Position numbers and translations under genes: made by a program | From: Clostridium scatologenes | Lineage (GTDB): Bacteria; Bacillota; Clostridia; Clostridiales; Clostridiaceae | Direction: 5' to 3' | Length of the DNA stretch: 64,000 nucleotides | Assembly (NCBI RefSeq): GCF_000968375.1 | Contig: NZ_CP009933.1 | Location: 558,001 to 622,000 of the forward strand | In this document: one piece after another, positions 1 to 8,913 of the stretch | How positions within the stretch are numbered: position 1 is the first letter of the stretch | How the letters are laid out: each line of letters opens with the position of its first letter | Notes under the pieces: generated by a model | Told to the model about the DNA's origin: nothing | The model's database searches: none | The model's input: only the letters and a program-made list of their open reading frames with translations

Positions 1-227
1 TCAAGGGTTATTTGTCCTTTTATGACCATGAATTTACGTGAAACTTTTGGAAGGTTACTAAAAGTAGATTCTAGTATATCAATTTTAGCAACTCCTAATC
101 TCCATAAAAAGTTTTTACTAGCATAATCAGAATTTAACGGATATGTAGTAAGTTCTGTAGCCATTCCTCCAGACCAAAATGTTGGTTTATAATTTTCTTG
201 TCTTAATAATTCTACATCATATTTCAT
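1..227 (-). CDS. HutD/Ves family protein (N-terminal part)
   Basis: This gene runs off the left edge; only its first 75 codons are present, starting from the ATG at 227. The visible protein has the HutD/Ves pattern: an early W-S-G-G-M-A-T-E segment (residues 18-25) followed by a strand-rich F-L-W-R-L-G-V-A-K stretch (about residues 40-48) and a F-S-x-L-P-x-x-x-R segment. Members are small cupin-fold proteins, found near histidine-utilisation genes or as the stress-induced Ves protein; their biochemical role is not settled. Nothing near it here suggests a function. The assignment rests on these short motifs only. Confidence 0.7.
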   Translation of the reverse strand, partial: MKYDVELLRQENYKPTFWSGGMATELTTYPLNSDYASKNFLWRLGVAKIDILESTFSNLPKVSRKFMVIKGQITL

Positions 228-459
228 ATATTAATTGCCTTTCTTTTGTATACTTTTATGTTCATTATATTGAAAAAAATATACATAATCAACTAATTTT
301 ACTTGAGTTTAAAATAGAGTTGAGAATTAATGGTTAGAGAAAAGCTGGCAGTGTTCCTTTGTTTTTTAAAGAGGTAGGAATGGAAATTGAATACCGTGCA
401 AGGTTATCTATGTGGTAAAATATAGTTAATTGCATTTATATGAGGAGTTGATTAGTACA

Positions 460-1296
460 ATGGATAAAAATAAGAAACTTTATCAAATAGGAGAAGTATC
501 TAAAATATGCAATATCCCGATAAAAACACTGAGATATTATGATGAAATAAAACTGTTGATACCAAGAAAGATTGATCCAGATAGTAATTATAGATATTAT
601 TCAAATGATCAATTGGTTTTGGTGCTTGTGATCAAACATTTTAAGGAAGCAGGTTTTTCATTAAAGGAAATAAAAGTGCTTTTGGGAAGAGAAGATTTAG
701 AGCATAATACAAAGAAAGTCAACGAAAAATGTATAGAAATTGATAACAAAATTAATGATTTAAAAATGCTAAAAACAAAATTGCAGTTTTTTATAAAAGA
801 GAGTAAAAAGGAAAAGAAAAAAAATGAGGATTTTAAAATTGAGATAAAGAAAATACCAATTTCTTATGTTGCGTACCTTAGAAACAAAGGACCATTTACT
901 ATTGAAGATTTTACAGTTCGGTACTGTAGGTTGATTTCATTAGTTGAAAGAAACAATTTTCATATTATAAAGAATGCTATGGCAGTATATTATGATGATT
1001 GTATCGACTTTGAAGAAAAGGAGAAGGAAGTCTATGATATTGAAGTTTGTATAGCTGTATCTGAAGAAAAAGAAATAGATGGTTTAGTTAGAAAATTTGG
1101 AGGTTTTAAAGCTGTTACTGCTGTTCATTATGGTAGTTATGACAATATGATAGATAGTTATAAAAAGTTGTATAAATATATTTATGAAAATGGATATGAA
1201 ATTTGTGGTGAGCCTGTAGATAACTATCTTGTGGACATAATGAATACTTCTGATGAAGAAAATTATGTGACTGAACTTATAATTCCAATAAAATAG
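460..1296 (+). CDS. MerR-family multidrug-sensing transcription regulator
   Basis: This is a 278-residue regulator with an N-terminal winged HTH typical of MerR (L-R-Y-Y-D-E, then Y-R-Y-Y), a coiled-coil linker around residues 80-120 and a C-terminal GyrI-like effector-binding domain of about 150 residues, as in BmrR. I chose the ATG at 460, which follows GAGGAG at 442-447; the frame also stays open upstream to a TTG at 430. BmrR-type proteins bind hydrophobic drugs and unwind a promoter with an over-long spacer. The downstream MATE pump has exactly such a promoter, so this gene very probably activates it. The ligand is unknown. Confidence 0.88.
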   Translation: MDKNKKLYQIGEVSKICNIPIKTLRYYDEIKLLIPRKIDPDSNYRYYSNDQLVLVLVIKHFKEAGFSLKEIKVLLGREDLEHNTKKVNEKCIEIDNKINDLKMLKTKLQFFIKESKKEKKKNEDFKIEIKKIPISYVAYLRNKGPFTIEDFTVRYCRLISLVERNNFHIIKNAMAVYYDDCIDFEEKEKEVYDIEVCIAVSEEKEIDGLVRKFGGFKAVTAVHYGSYDNMIDSYKKLYKYIYENGYEICGEPVDNYLVDIMNTSDEENYVTELIIPIK

Positions 1297-1308
1297 TTAA
1301 AATAAGTG

Positions 1309-1339
1309 TTGACTCTCCCGGTACTGTATGCATTATTCT
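1309..1339 (+). promoter_or_regulatory. MerR-type promoter with 19-bp spacer
   Basis: TTGACT (1309-1314) and TATTCT (1334-1339) are separated by 19 bp instead of 17. This is the hallmark of promoters twisted into an active shape by MerR-family activators. CTCCCGGTAC inside the spacer resembles one arm of the usual operator, but the second arm is poorly conserved. It lies between the regulator gene and the MATE gene. Confidence 0.7.
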
Positions 1340-1437
1340 TTCAATTGTAGATGTTCACATCAAAAACTATATGTATAGGTAGTAAGCTTACCAATTTCAA
1401 AGGATGTCTATATGAAGTTTGAAAGAGGTGTATATCA

Positions 1438-2817
1438 GTGAGTGAAAAGAGTATGAATATTAACGAAAGCTATATTGAAAATGAAAAATTAAGCAAGCTT
1501 ATTATGAAGTTTTCAATTCCATGTGTACTTGCAATGGTTGTTAATGCTCTTTATAGTATTGTAGATCAGATTTTTATTGGTCAAGGAGTGGGATATATTG
1601 GTAATGCAGCTACAAATGTAACATTTCCACTTGTAGTTTTAGCCTTAGGTTTTTCACTACTTTTAGGAGATGGAGCAGCTGCTTTTTACAGTATAAAATT
1701 AGGGGAGAAAAATAAAGAAGAGGGTGCCAAAGCAATAGGTAATGCTATTGTTTTGATGGTGATTTTAGGTTTTATATTTTTGGTAGTTGGATATATTTTT
1801 ATGGAAAAATTACTATGGAGCTTTGGAGCCACAAGTACTAATATTTTAGTAGCATTAGATTATATGAGAATAATTTTAATAGGAGTTCCTTTCATGATTT
1901 TAGCAGCAGGTCTAAATTCAATAATACGTGCAGATGGAAGTCCTGAATATTCAATGCTTGCTATGATAGTAGGAGCAGTTATAAATATTATTTTGAACCC
2001 TGTATTCATATTTCATTTTGGTATGGGAGTTAAGGGGTCTGCTATAGCAACAATAATAGGACAAATTTTATCTTGCACAATTTCTCTAAAGTATATTAAT
2101 AAATTTAAAAATATAAAGTTTAAAAGAAAATATTTAAAGCTTGATGTAAAGGTGAGTAAGACAGTAATGCTTTTAGGTATATCAAGTTTAATTACGCAAG
2201 TAGCAGTAACAGTGATAATAATAGTAAGCAATAATATGCTTAAAATTTATGGAGCACAATCAATTTATGGCAGTGATATTCCCATATCAGCAATAGGTAT
2301 TGTAATGAAAGTGAACGAACTTTTATTAGGAGTGGTAATAGGTATAGCTATAGGTGGTCAGCCAATACTTGGATACAATTACGGTGCTAAAAATTTTAAA
2401 CGTGTTAAAGATACTTATTTTTTGCTTATAAAAATAGCGACTGTTGTATCAATAATAGGTTTCATTATATTTCAGTTTTTTACACAAGGTATAATAAATC
2501 TATTTGGTCAGAATAATGCATTGTATAATGAATTTGCATTAAAATCCTTTAAGATATTTCTAATGCTTTGTATGTTTATAGGTTTTGAGCTTACAAGTTG
2601 TGTTTTCTTTCAGTCTGTAGGTAAACCTGGAAAAGCAATGCTTCTTACATTATGTAAACAGACCTTCTTTATAGTTCCTCTTATGATAATTTTACCTAAA
2701 TTTCTTGGAGTTTTAGGAGTTTTGTATGCAGGACCTTGTGCAGAAATATTATCAGTTATAGTCACCAGTATTCTTATTACTTCAGAATTTAAGAAATATT
2801 CAAAGGTGGGGGTATAA
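1438..2817 (+). CDS. MATE-family multidrug efflux transporter
   Basis: This 459-residue membrane protein has about twelve hydrophobic segments in two similar halves and the usual N-terminal MATE segment (I-V-D-Q-I-F-I-G near residue 40). The GTG start at 1438 follows GAAAGAGGTG at a normal distance; an ATG five codons later is an alternative. MATE proteins expel cationic drugs or metabolites in exchange for Na+ or H+. The gene follows a BmrR-like regulator and a 19-bp-spacer promoter, so it is probably drug-inducible. A second, more distant MATE gene lies near 14.2-15.6 kb and is tied to metal transport. Confidence 0.92.
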   Translation: MSEKSMNINESYIENEKLSKLIMKFSIPCVLAMVVNALYSIVDQIFIGQGVGYIGNAATNVTFPLVVLALGFSLLLGDGAAAFYSIKLGEKNKEEGAKAIGNAIVLMVILGFIFLVVGYIFMEKLLWSFGATSTNILVALDYMRIILIGVPFMILAAGLNSIIRADGSPEYSMLAMIVGAVINIILNPVFIFHFGMGVKGSAIATIIGQILSCTISLKYINKFKNIKFKRKYLKLDVKVSKTVMLLGISSLITQVAVTVIIIVSNNMLKIYGAQSIYGSDIPISAIGIVMKVNELLLGVVIGIAIGGQPILGYNYGAKNFKRVKDTYFLLIKIATVVSIIGFIIFQFFTQGIINLFGQNNALYNEFALKSFKIFLMLCMFIGFELTSCVFFQSVGKPGKAMLLTLCKQTFFIVPLMIILPKFLGVLGVLYAGPCAEILSVIVTSILITSEFKKYSKVGV

Positions 2818-2846
2818 AATCAACAGAAATTAAATTTAAAGAAAGT

Positions 2847-2873
2847 AAAGCACCAATCAAAAATGGTGCTTTT
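2847..2873 (+). terminator. Intrinsic terminator after MATE gene
   Basis: AAAGCACCA and TGGTGCTTT form a 9-bp stem with an 8-nt loop, followed by a short T run. It sits 30 bases after the MATE stop codon. Confidence 0.7.
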
Positions 2874-3086
2874 GATCTTCTTCCTAGCTAAAAGCAAGAG
2901 AATATAATAAGTGCTAAATCTTTGTTTTTATGCCATAATCGTTTACGCTCACGGTTTTGTATGATAATATAAGTATCTAGTCATACTTAAGTATAATCAA
3001 GTTTTGTGCACAATAAAGTTATTTATAAATTAAATTTAAAAGTAGAAGAAAATGTTAAAAAAATTATGCAATAAGAGGTGAATTTT

Positions 3087-3545
3087 TTGATAAATGATTT
3101 CTATTTAGCTAATGCAGCTTCAATTAATTTAAATTTTGTTATTTATATTCAAAATTTATATGAAAATTATAATAAATCTCATGAGACTATTGATAAATTT
3201 CCTTGGTTGCCATTGAATAAAGAAGGATTATTAAATGTTAGTGATTTTCAAATTAGAGCAAAACAAGTATGGTCAATGATTTTTAATTCTGATAATTTAT
3301 ATGAATATGATATAGATTATTGGTCTAATAATAAATTTTCATTTGATAAATTGTTTAAAGATACTTCTATTGGAGTTGAATTATATAAAAGTGTGAAGAG
3401 ATCATTTAGATCTTGGTATTGGGAAACTGGATATAGAATGTGTACTATTTTCTTTTCTGATTGTCTTGTAGAAGACTATTACAATAAATTAATCAATCTT
3501 TACAATACCTGTTTTTACATAATTATAAAAATCAATACAGCATAA
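3087..3545 (+). CDS. Hypothetical protein
   Basis: I do not recognise this protein of about 152 residues. TTG at 3087 has a well-placed AGAGGTG in front; the frame also contains a GTG at 3078 that overlaps this site. The protein is rich in aromatic residues (a W-Y-W segment near the C-terminal third) and is probably soluble and helical, with a short hydrophobic C-terminus. It stands alone between the MATE gene and a convergent gene, separated from the latter by a bidirectional terminator. Codon use looks like its neighbours, so it is likely a real gene. Confidence 0.55.
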   Translation: MINDFYLANAASINLNFVIYIQNLYENYNKSHETIDKFPWLPLNKEGLLNVSDFQIRAKQVWSMIFNSDNLYEYDIDYWSNNKFSFDKLFKDTSIGVELYKSVKRSFRSWYWETGYRMCTIFFSDCLVEDYYNKLINLYNTCFYIIIKINTA

Positions 3546-3580
3546 AAATAGATATGTTTTAATAACATATATCTATTTTT
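3544..3580. terminator. Bidirectional terminator between convergent genes
   Basis: AAAAATAGATATGTT pairs with AACATATATCTATTTTT around a short loop. T runs on both strands make it usable by both convergent genes. It overlaps the 3' end of the DUF1847 gene. Confidence 0.75.
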
Positions 3581-4178
3581 GTGGAAATAATTTATCTTTA
3601 TAGTAGGCTTCGGCTTGATAAACTACAGCTAATGGATTATGGCATAAAACTCTATCTTTTACTGCAAAAACTGTTACTGGTGCTTCTGAATACTTTATGA
3701 ATAAAGAATCATGTCCAACACATAGACCTAAAATAATGTTAAGGTCTGTTTTTGTTTCATTTAAAAATAATGCCTGACCAATTGGATTACACATAGCTAC
3801 TTTTGTATTATTTATATCAATTAACTCTTTAGAAATATGGCCATTTTTACAAATAACAGAACTTATTTCAAAGCCATTATAAGAAAGTATGTTACTTACT
3901 ATTTTGCTTTCGCTTGCTAATCCAATACAAAAGGCTAATCCTACTTTTTTATAATTGCATTTTTTTGCAAAATCAATAGTCTCTTCTAATCTTGTCTTTT
4001 TACCATAACTTTCACTTACGATTAATGCTGAAGCTTGAGCAATTTTGTAGTTTTCTTCATCTTTATATAATGTTTTTATATTATTCATTTCTTTACTTAT
4101 ACATGGGCAATTTTTAGGTGCAGCATTTAAATTACCATTACTGCATGCATGTATAGAACATAGAGCACAATTATACAT
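3573..4178 (-). CDS. DUF1847 cysteine-rich, probably metal-binding protein
   Basis: This 201-residue protein starts with a cysteine-rich segment (C4, C7, C12, and C-P-C near residue 25), followed by an alpha/beta body with further cysteines at I-C-K-N-G-H, M-C-N-P and L-C-V-G-H-D. That is the layout of the DUF1847 family of anaerobes and archaea, thought to bind metal or an Fe-S cluster. Function is unknown. It is a single gene with its own RBS (AGGAGAAGAG just upstream of 4178) and is not clearly linked to its neighbours. Confidence 0.8.
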   Translation of the reverse strand: MYNCALCSIHACSNGNLNAAPKNCPCISKEMNNIKTLYKDEENYKIAQASALIVSESYGKKTRLEETIDFAKKCNYKKVGLAFCIGLASESKIVSNILSYNGFEISSVICKNGHISKELIDINNTKVAMCNPIGQALFLNETKTDLNIILGLCVGHDSLFIKYSEAPVTVFAVKDRVLCHNPLAVVYQAEAYYKDKLFPQK

Positions 4179-4202
4179 AATACTCTTCTCCTTTATTTTG
4201 AT

Positions 4203-4373
4203 TTTATCCGATCGCTACCATTGCTAATACCACTGATTTCTTTATATGAAACTCTTTCTCCTATTGTCGAAGGAGTAAATGATTCGCACAAAATCATAGA
4301 TTTTGGCTCTCTACTTAACTGGGAGATAAGCACTGTTGTGCGCCTGGATAAGTTCTTCTAAGAATCACTTGAT
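4203..4373 (-). repeat. Dispersed two-hairpin repeat, copy 1 (long loop)
   Basis: Read on the minus strand this is an AAGT...TCTTAGAAGA-ACTT stem followed by TTATCCAGGCGC...CAGTGCTTATC, a variable loop of about 100 nt, then ATTAGCAATGGTAGCGATC and GGATAA. The outer TTATCC/GGATAA arms pair. Other copies lie at 12338-12454, 28591-28680 and 58525-58618. It fills most of the gap between the DUF1847 and MocR genes. Confidence 0.75.
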
Positions 4374-4389
4374 TTTTTAAAAATAGCAA

Positions 4390-4418
4390 TTGTTATAAAA
4401 TGTGGCAGCAACTATAAT
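4390..4418 (+). promoter_or_regulatory. Sigma-A promoter of the MocR gene
   Basis: TTGTTA (4390-4395) and TATAAT (4413-4418) are spaced by 17 bp, about 60 bases upstream of the MocR/PdxR start. Confidence 0.6.
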
Positions 4419-4480
4419 ATAATAGTAATTTATCATATTTAAAAGGGACAGATTTTACTAATTAAGGGGTACAGAAGGAG

Positions 4481-5917
4481 ATGAAATTAATGTTTTCATT
4501 TACTCCACTTTTGGATAATACAATAAATAAGCCAATATATTATCAACTATATGAGTGTATAAAGAAAGAGATTATTTATGGAAATATTAGAGGTGATGAA
4601 AAATTACCATCACTAAGGAATTTATCAAAGAATCTTCAATTGAGTAAAAATACTATTGAAGCTGCTTATGATCAACTTTATGCTGAAGGATATATTAAAA
4701 GAATTCCTAAAGTTGGTTATGTAGTTGAAAATATAGATTCTGATTTATTAAAGTTATCACATATTTCTAATTCTTTAACTTTTAAGAATGAAGAGGCTGA
4801 GAATATAAAAAAACTAAAATACGATTTAGCACCTAAATATATGGATAAAAAATGCTATAACATAAAAACGTGGAAAAATATAATTAATTCAGTTATTAAT
4901 AATGAATTTGAAAGTCTTCTAAGTTATGGTGATTCACAAGGAGAGTATGAGTTGCGCTTTGAAATTGCAAAATATATATATGAAAATAGGGGTGTGCAGT
5001 GTAAGCCTAATCAAATTGTAGTAGGTGCAGGCACACAGTATTGTTTAAATTTGATTTGCCAAATTCTTAGGGGGAATTTTGATAGTATCGGTATGGAGGA
5101 ACCAGGAAGCAACTATATACGATATGTTTTTGAAAGAAATCAATTTAATATTAAACCTATTGATGTGAATGAGAATGGATTAGATGTAAGGAAACTTGAA
5201 AATAGTAGATGTAAAATTACATTTGTAACCCCATCTCATCAATTTCCAAAAGGTGTAATTATGTCTGTTAAAAATAGGCTTCAACTTTTAAATTGGGCGC
5301 AAAACAATGATGGGATTATTATAGAAGATGACTACGATAGCGAAATGAGATTTTCTAATAAACCCATTCCTGCATTAAAAAGTTTAGATAACTTTGATAG
5401 AGTAATATATTTAGGTACATTTTCTAAAATTTTTATTCCAAGTATTCGTATAAGTTTCATGGTACTACCAAATTGGCTGTTAGATTTATATTTGGATAAA
5501 TACAAAATGAATGGACAAACAACTTCTAAGCTGGAGCAAATTGCACTAGCACGTTTTATGAATAAGGGCTATTTGCAGAGTCATATTAGAAAAGCGAGAA
5601 GACATTATGAAAAAAAATATAAGGTTATTACTAAGGCAATCCATACTTTTATGGGTGATAAGGTCAATTTAATAAGTAGTAATACTGGTATGAGAGCTAT
5701 TTTAGAGTTTGAAACAAGCTGTGGAGAAGAAGAAATTGTTAACATTGCCAAGAATGTTGGTATAAAAATTACACCAATTTCTAAATACTATATAGATAAA
5801 AATAATTATGATGGAAATGGAAAGGTTAGAGTGTTGATTTCATATAAAGGAATACCTATAGAAGATATAGAGCCTGTCATTAAGTTATTAAATGATATTT
5901 GGTTTAATGATAATTAA
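4481..5917 (+). CDS. MocR/PdxR-type GntR regulator with aminotransferase domain
   Basis: This 478-residue fusion has a GntR winged HTH (residues about 12-80; L-P-S-L-R-N-L-S then N-T-I-E-A-A-Y) and a fold-type I aminotransferase-like domain (about 120-470). The PLP-binding lysine is K316 in G-T-F-S-K, and E-D-D-Y-D-S-E near residue 285 is also typical. MocR proteins sense PLP or PLP-amino acid adducts and control B6, amino-acid or amine genes. The start has AGAAGGAG at the right distance. No obvious target is adjacent: neighbours are a Crp/Fnr remnant and an unlinked TraB gene, so its regulon cannot be inferred. Confidence 0.9.
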   Translation: MKLMFSFTPLLDNTINKPIYYQLYECIKKEIIYGNIRGDEKLPSLRNLSKNLQLSKNTIEAAYDQLYAEGYIKRIPKVGYVVENIDSDLLKLSHISNSLTFKNEEAENIKKLKYDLAPKYMDKKCYNIKTWKNIINSVINNEFESLLSYGDSQGEYELRFEIAKYIYENRGVQCKPNQIVVGAGTQYCLNLICQILRGNFDSIGMEEPGSNYIRYVFERNQFNIKPIDVNENGLDVRKLENSRCKITFVTPSHQFPKGVIMSVKNRLQLLNWAQNNDGIIIEDDYDSEMRFSNKPIPALKSLDNFDRVIYLGTFSKIFIPSIRISFMVLPNWLLDLYLDKYKMNGQTTSKLEQIALARFMNKGYLQSHIRKARRHYEKKYKVITKAIHTFMGDKVNLISSNTGMRAILEFETSCGEEEIVNIAKNVGIKITPISKYYIDKNNYDGNGKVRVLISYKGIPIEDIEPVIKLLNDIWFNDN

Positions 5918-5981
5918 ATAAAAATTTTTTGTTTGGTTAAAAACTGATAGCTTGGCAAAATAATTCTCGGTTTATATAGAT

Positions 5982-6248
5982 TTAATATGGCTGTTTAAGT
6001 ATTGTAATCCTGTTATGATTAGTTTTTAGTATACCTTCCTTTGCATATATAAAATAAGGATTTTTCTTTGTATTTGTACATGCTATATCAGCTCCTACCA
6101 TATTAAGAGGTTTCAGATGCTGAATAATGCTATGTTCTCCATCTAAAAATAATTTTGTAACGAATAGACTTCCATGTAGAATAATGCCTATATAATCAAC
6201 AATGTCATCCTCGAAAAGTACTGTTAATTTATTTATATGATAAAGCAC
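5982..6248 (-). pseudogene. Crp/Fnr regulator remnant (cyclic-nucleotide-binding fold only)
   Basis: This 88-residue frame looks like part of a Crp/Fnr sensor domain: a G-I-I-L-H-G-S-L-F-V-T-K strand pair, then G-E-H-S-I-I-Q-H-L and a M-V-G-A-D-I-A segment. The family is normally 220-230 residues with a C-terminal HTH; here the beginning of the barrel, the long helix and the DNA-binding domain are missing. The frame opens directly into a hairpin and has no convincing RBS. It is most likely a decayed gene. Confidence 0.6.
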
Positions 6249-6435
6249 AGCTTTTTGGTAATGGGAGCTGTGCTTATACCCTTATTTAAATCAGATGCAA
6301 TATTTTACAGAAAAATTAACTAACTTCATTTAAACAAAGATTCATTGTGGTTGATTGGCAATTTAATTAAAGACTTTAGCCATTTAAATTCATTAAACAT
6401 AAAAGATTTAGTTGTAGAGTAGGTTTATCCTACTC

Positions 6436-7362
6436 TTATTTTAATCTAGAGATTTTATACCCCTTATCTTTAAATAATTTTAATAATCCACCTTTGCCGA
6501 TTACATGAGAGGCTCCAACTATTACAAAGTAAACCTCTTGTGAGTTTATAAGGCTTTCTATTTTATTTGCCATATTTTCATTTCTTTCAAAAAGCAGTGT
6601 ATTAAGATTATTTTTGTCTGATTCATTTAATGGTTTATATGTGAATATATCATTTACAAGAGTTAAAGCATCACCTTCAAAAACCGCATTATGCATTTTT
6701 GATAATAGCTTCATTGAAGTTTCTAAGTCTTTTAAATTTTTTATGCTACTATTACCAAGGCATTCTGGTGACATATTTGCAGCTGCTATTAGTGCATTAA
6801 TTTGAATGCATGAAGTTTCTAGAGAAACCACTTCTTTTTTATCATGTTTTGCTCTGTTAATAAACATAAGATCTATTCCATAAATAGATTTATATCCATA
6901 CTTTTTCATAAGTCTTTGATGCAATATGAAATAAAAAGTTTTAGGTGGATATTTGGAGCATTTTTCAAAATTTAAACCTAATTCTTTACATAGTTTTTTA
7001 TATTTAAAGCTATTTTCATTTTGCAAGAACTCAGGTTCAAAGTTCTCATTATTTGTAGGGATTCTCATAGTAGGTGGATTAGCTAAACATTTAAAGTAAT
7101 CTATTTTATTTTTAAATTTAGTGATATCCAATTCTACAGCAAGCTTTGTACTATTCATATAAGCTTCCTCAACTGCACTATTAAAACATACCTTTTTATT
7201 ATTTCCAAGATGTATTGAGCCGCCAATATAAAAATAGCATTTCTTATTTTCTAGTTTGTAAAAAATACCATCATAAACTTTTTTATTCTTTAATTTGTTA
7301 ACTTTATTTAATAAAGGTCTTAATTTTAGTTTTTTTATATTGATAAATGTGTAACTAGACAT
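6436..7362 (-). CDS. TraB/GumN (Tiki-like) family protein
   Basis: This 308-residue protein carries both family motifs: G-G-S-I-H-L-G-N near residue 48 and the C-terminal V-G-A-S-H-V-I-G-K-G-G-L segment near residue 285. The usual GxxH pair of the TraB/PrgY and Tiki metalloprotease-like superfamily is therefore intact. Roles in bacteria vary and are mostly unproven; PrgY-type members limit peptide signals. No signal peptide is evident. It is transcribed alone on the minus strand and ends at a GAGTAGG hairpin. The family call is firm, the role unknown. Confidence 0.8.
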   Translation of the reverse strand: MSSYTFINIKKLKLRPLLNKVNKLKNKKVYDGIFYKLENKKCYFYIGGSIHLGNNKKVCFNSAVEEAYMNSTKLAVELDITKFKNKIDYFKCLANPPTMRIPTNNENFEPEFLQNENSFKYKKLCKELGLNFEKCSKYPPKTFYFILHQRLMKKYGYKSIYGIDLMFINRAKHDKKEVVSLETSCIQINALIAAANMSPECLGNSSIKNLKDLETSMKLLSKMHNAVFEGDALTLVNDIFTYKPLNESDKNNLNTLLFERNENMANKIESLINSQEVYFVIVGASHVIGKGGLLKLFKDKGYKISRLK

Positions 7363-7497
7363 AAGAACCTCTTAAAAAATTATTCACATAGTAATATATT
7401 GTACTAAATCATATATTATTCACTATTAATGAATATAGATAGATTTTAAGCATAGAATCTATAAGTAGATCAATTTAGAAATTTAGGAGGTATTTTT

Positions 7498-7713
7498 GTG
7501 AAAATTTATGTGATGTGTGAACCATCTAAATTTAGCAAATTACAAACAATACAAGAACTTCATAGTAAGGCTGCCCTAAAAGTAGAAAATCAAAATATGA
7601 TTTATCATTTCTTTAATATATTGATGCCGGTATTTCCAGCTGTTTTAGATAATATACCATGTGCCATTAAACGGTTTAAGGATATAACAACTATAATTAT
7701 TAGATACCTTTAA
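7498..7713 (+). CDS. Small hypothetical protein, possibly truncated
   Basis: This 71-residue frame starts with GTG at 7498 and has a strong TAGGAGG site in front, so translation is plausible. The C-terminal half is hydrophobic (F-F-N-I-L-M-P-V-F-P-A-V-L). I do not recognise it. It may be the surviving 5' end of a longer gene, because it stops just before the sigma-54 regulatory region of the first metal operon. Confidence 0.4.
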   Translation: MKIYVMCEPSKFSKLQTIQELHSKAALKVENQNMIYHFFNILMPVFPAVLDNIPCAIKRFKDITTIIIRYL

Positions 7714-7865
7714 TAAATATAAATGAGCTGCCCCATTAAGAAATTTGCATACAATATATTATTTTAAAGCACAGTATATTGAAGCATTTAGTCTTAGTGC
7801 GACAGCTCTTTTATAATTGTGTTCAGAAATATCTTAAAAAATGGTAAGTTTGGCTAAAGAATTAT

Positions 7866-7929
7866 GTTTCAAAATGATAAAAAAAACTTGTATTATCATT
7901 TTGAAACTGAAAAAATTATCATTATGATA
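7866..7929. promoter_or_regulatory. Palindromic upstream activator sites for sigma-54 promoter
   Basis: GTTTCAAAATGATAA (7866-7880) is repeated as its exact reverse complement at 7893-7907 with 12 nt between. A second palindrome, TATCATTATGATA, follows at 7917-7929. They lie about 70-130 bp upstream of the predicted sigma-54 start, the usual place for enhancer-binding-protein sites. The same motif recurs upstream of the third transporter operon (28220-28285 and 28449-28480). Confidence 0.75.
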
Positions 7930-7970
7930 CAAAACAGCAAAAAAACAGGCTAATTTAAACGTTTTATAAG

Positions 7971-7986
7971 TGGCATGGAAATTGCT
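7971..7986 (+). promoter_or_regulatory. Sigma-54 (-24/-12) promoter of the first Nik operon
   Basis: TGGCATGGAAATTGCT has the invariant GG (7972-7973) and GC (7984-7985) separated by exactly 10 bp, matching the sigma-54 consensus TGGCA-N-TTGC. It lies 46 bp before the methyltransferase start, with palindromic activator sites upstream. Confidence 0.8.
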
Positions 7987-8031
7987 GGTATATATATTTG
8001 TTATTAAATTATATACATGGAGGGGAACTAT

Positions 8032-8790
8032 ATGGAAGTGGTTTTAGAAAAAGTAGAAAAATATTGGAGTAAGAGATCAGATGGTTATTGTAAGATAAAT
8101 TTGGAAGAATTGAATAGTTTAAAAAGAGAAGCATGGATAGATTTAATAAATGAACATGCACCAAAAGTGTCTGGAAGAAAATTAAAAGTATTGGATATAG
8201 GTGCAGGTCCTGGATTCTTTTCTATAATAATGGCTAGTTGCGGATATAAGGTTACCGCTGTGGATTATACAGATGCTATGCTTGAAAAAGCTAAAAGAAA
8301 TGCTGGAATATATGCAAATAGTATTGAGTTTAAAAGAATGGATGCACATAATTTAGAATTTGAAGATAACACTTTTGATTTAATAATTACTCGTAATCTT
8401 ACTTGGAATCTTGAAAAACCTGGTGAAGCATATAAGGATTGGCATAGAGTATTGAATAAAGGTGGAAGATTACTAAATTTTGATGCTAACTGGTATTTAT
8501 ATTTATATGATGATGAAAAAAGAAAAGGATATGAACAGGATAGAGTAAATACTGTAAAAAAAGGATATGAGGATCATTACATTTGTCCTAATTCAAATGT
8601 AATGGAGGATATAGCAAGAAAACTGCCTTTAAGTAGAAGGCATAGACCAGAATGGGACATGAAAGAATTGATTAATGTTGGATTTAAAAAAGTAATGGTA
8701 GATATGGAAATAGGCAATAGAGTATGGGATGAAGTTGAAAAGACTAATTATGGTTCTACACCTATGTTTATGATTGTTGGAGAAAAATAA
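8032..8790 (+). CDS. Class I SAM-dependent methyltransferase, metal-transport operon
   Basis: This 252-residue methyltransferase has motif I as V-L-D-I-G-A-G-P-G-F near residue 52, an acidic motif II (V-D-Y-T-D-A) and a motif IV-like D-L-I-I-T-R-N-L segment. I start it at ATG 8032, preceded by GGAGGGG; an in-frame ATG at 8017 overlaps that site. It is the first gene behind the sigma-54 promoter and directly precedes a NikBCADE set. A broken copy of its 5' half lies before the second Nik operon, and another methyltransferase ends the third operon. The substrate is unknown; modification of a metal ligand is a speculative possibility. Confidence 0.85.
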   Translation: MEVVLEKVEKYWSKRSDGYCKINLEELNSLKREAWIDLINEHAPKVSGRKLKVLDIGAGPGFFSIIMASCGYKVTAVDYTDAMLEKAKRNAGIYANSIEFKRMDAHNLEFEDNTFDLIITRNLTWNLEKPGEAYKDWHRVLNKGGRLLNFDANWYLYLYDDEKRKGYEQDRVNTVKKGYEDHYICPNSNVMEDIARKLPLSRRHRPEWDMKELINVGFKKVMVDMEIGNRVWDEVEKTNYGSTPMFMIVGEK

Positions 8791-8913
8791 TTCTTAAACT
8801 TTGCAGTTAACGACTGTAGAAAAAAGTATGAAATAGTAAATACAATGGATTGATTTGTAAAAAATAAAAATTATACTTTTAAGAAGAATTATAGAAAGGA
8901 TGATAAAGACAAG

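Noticed and set aside
4203..4373. CRISPR-like array or insertion sequence from the repeated arms
   Set aside because: There is no periodic repeat-spacer pattern and no transposase; copies are single and tens of kilobases apart.
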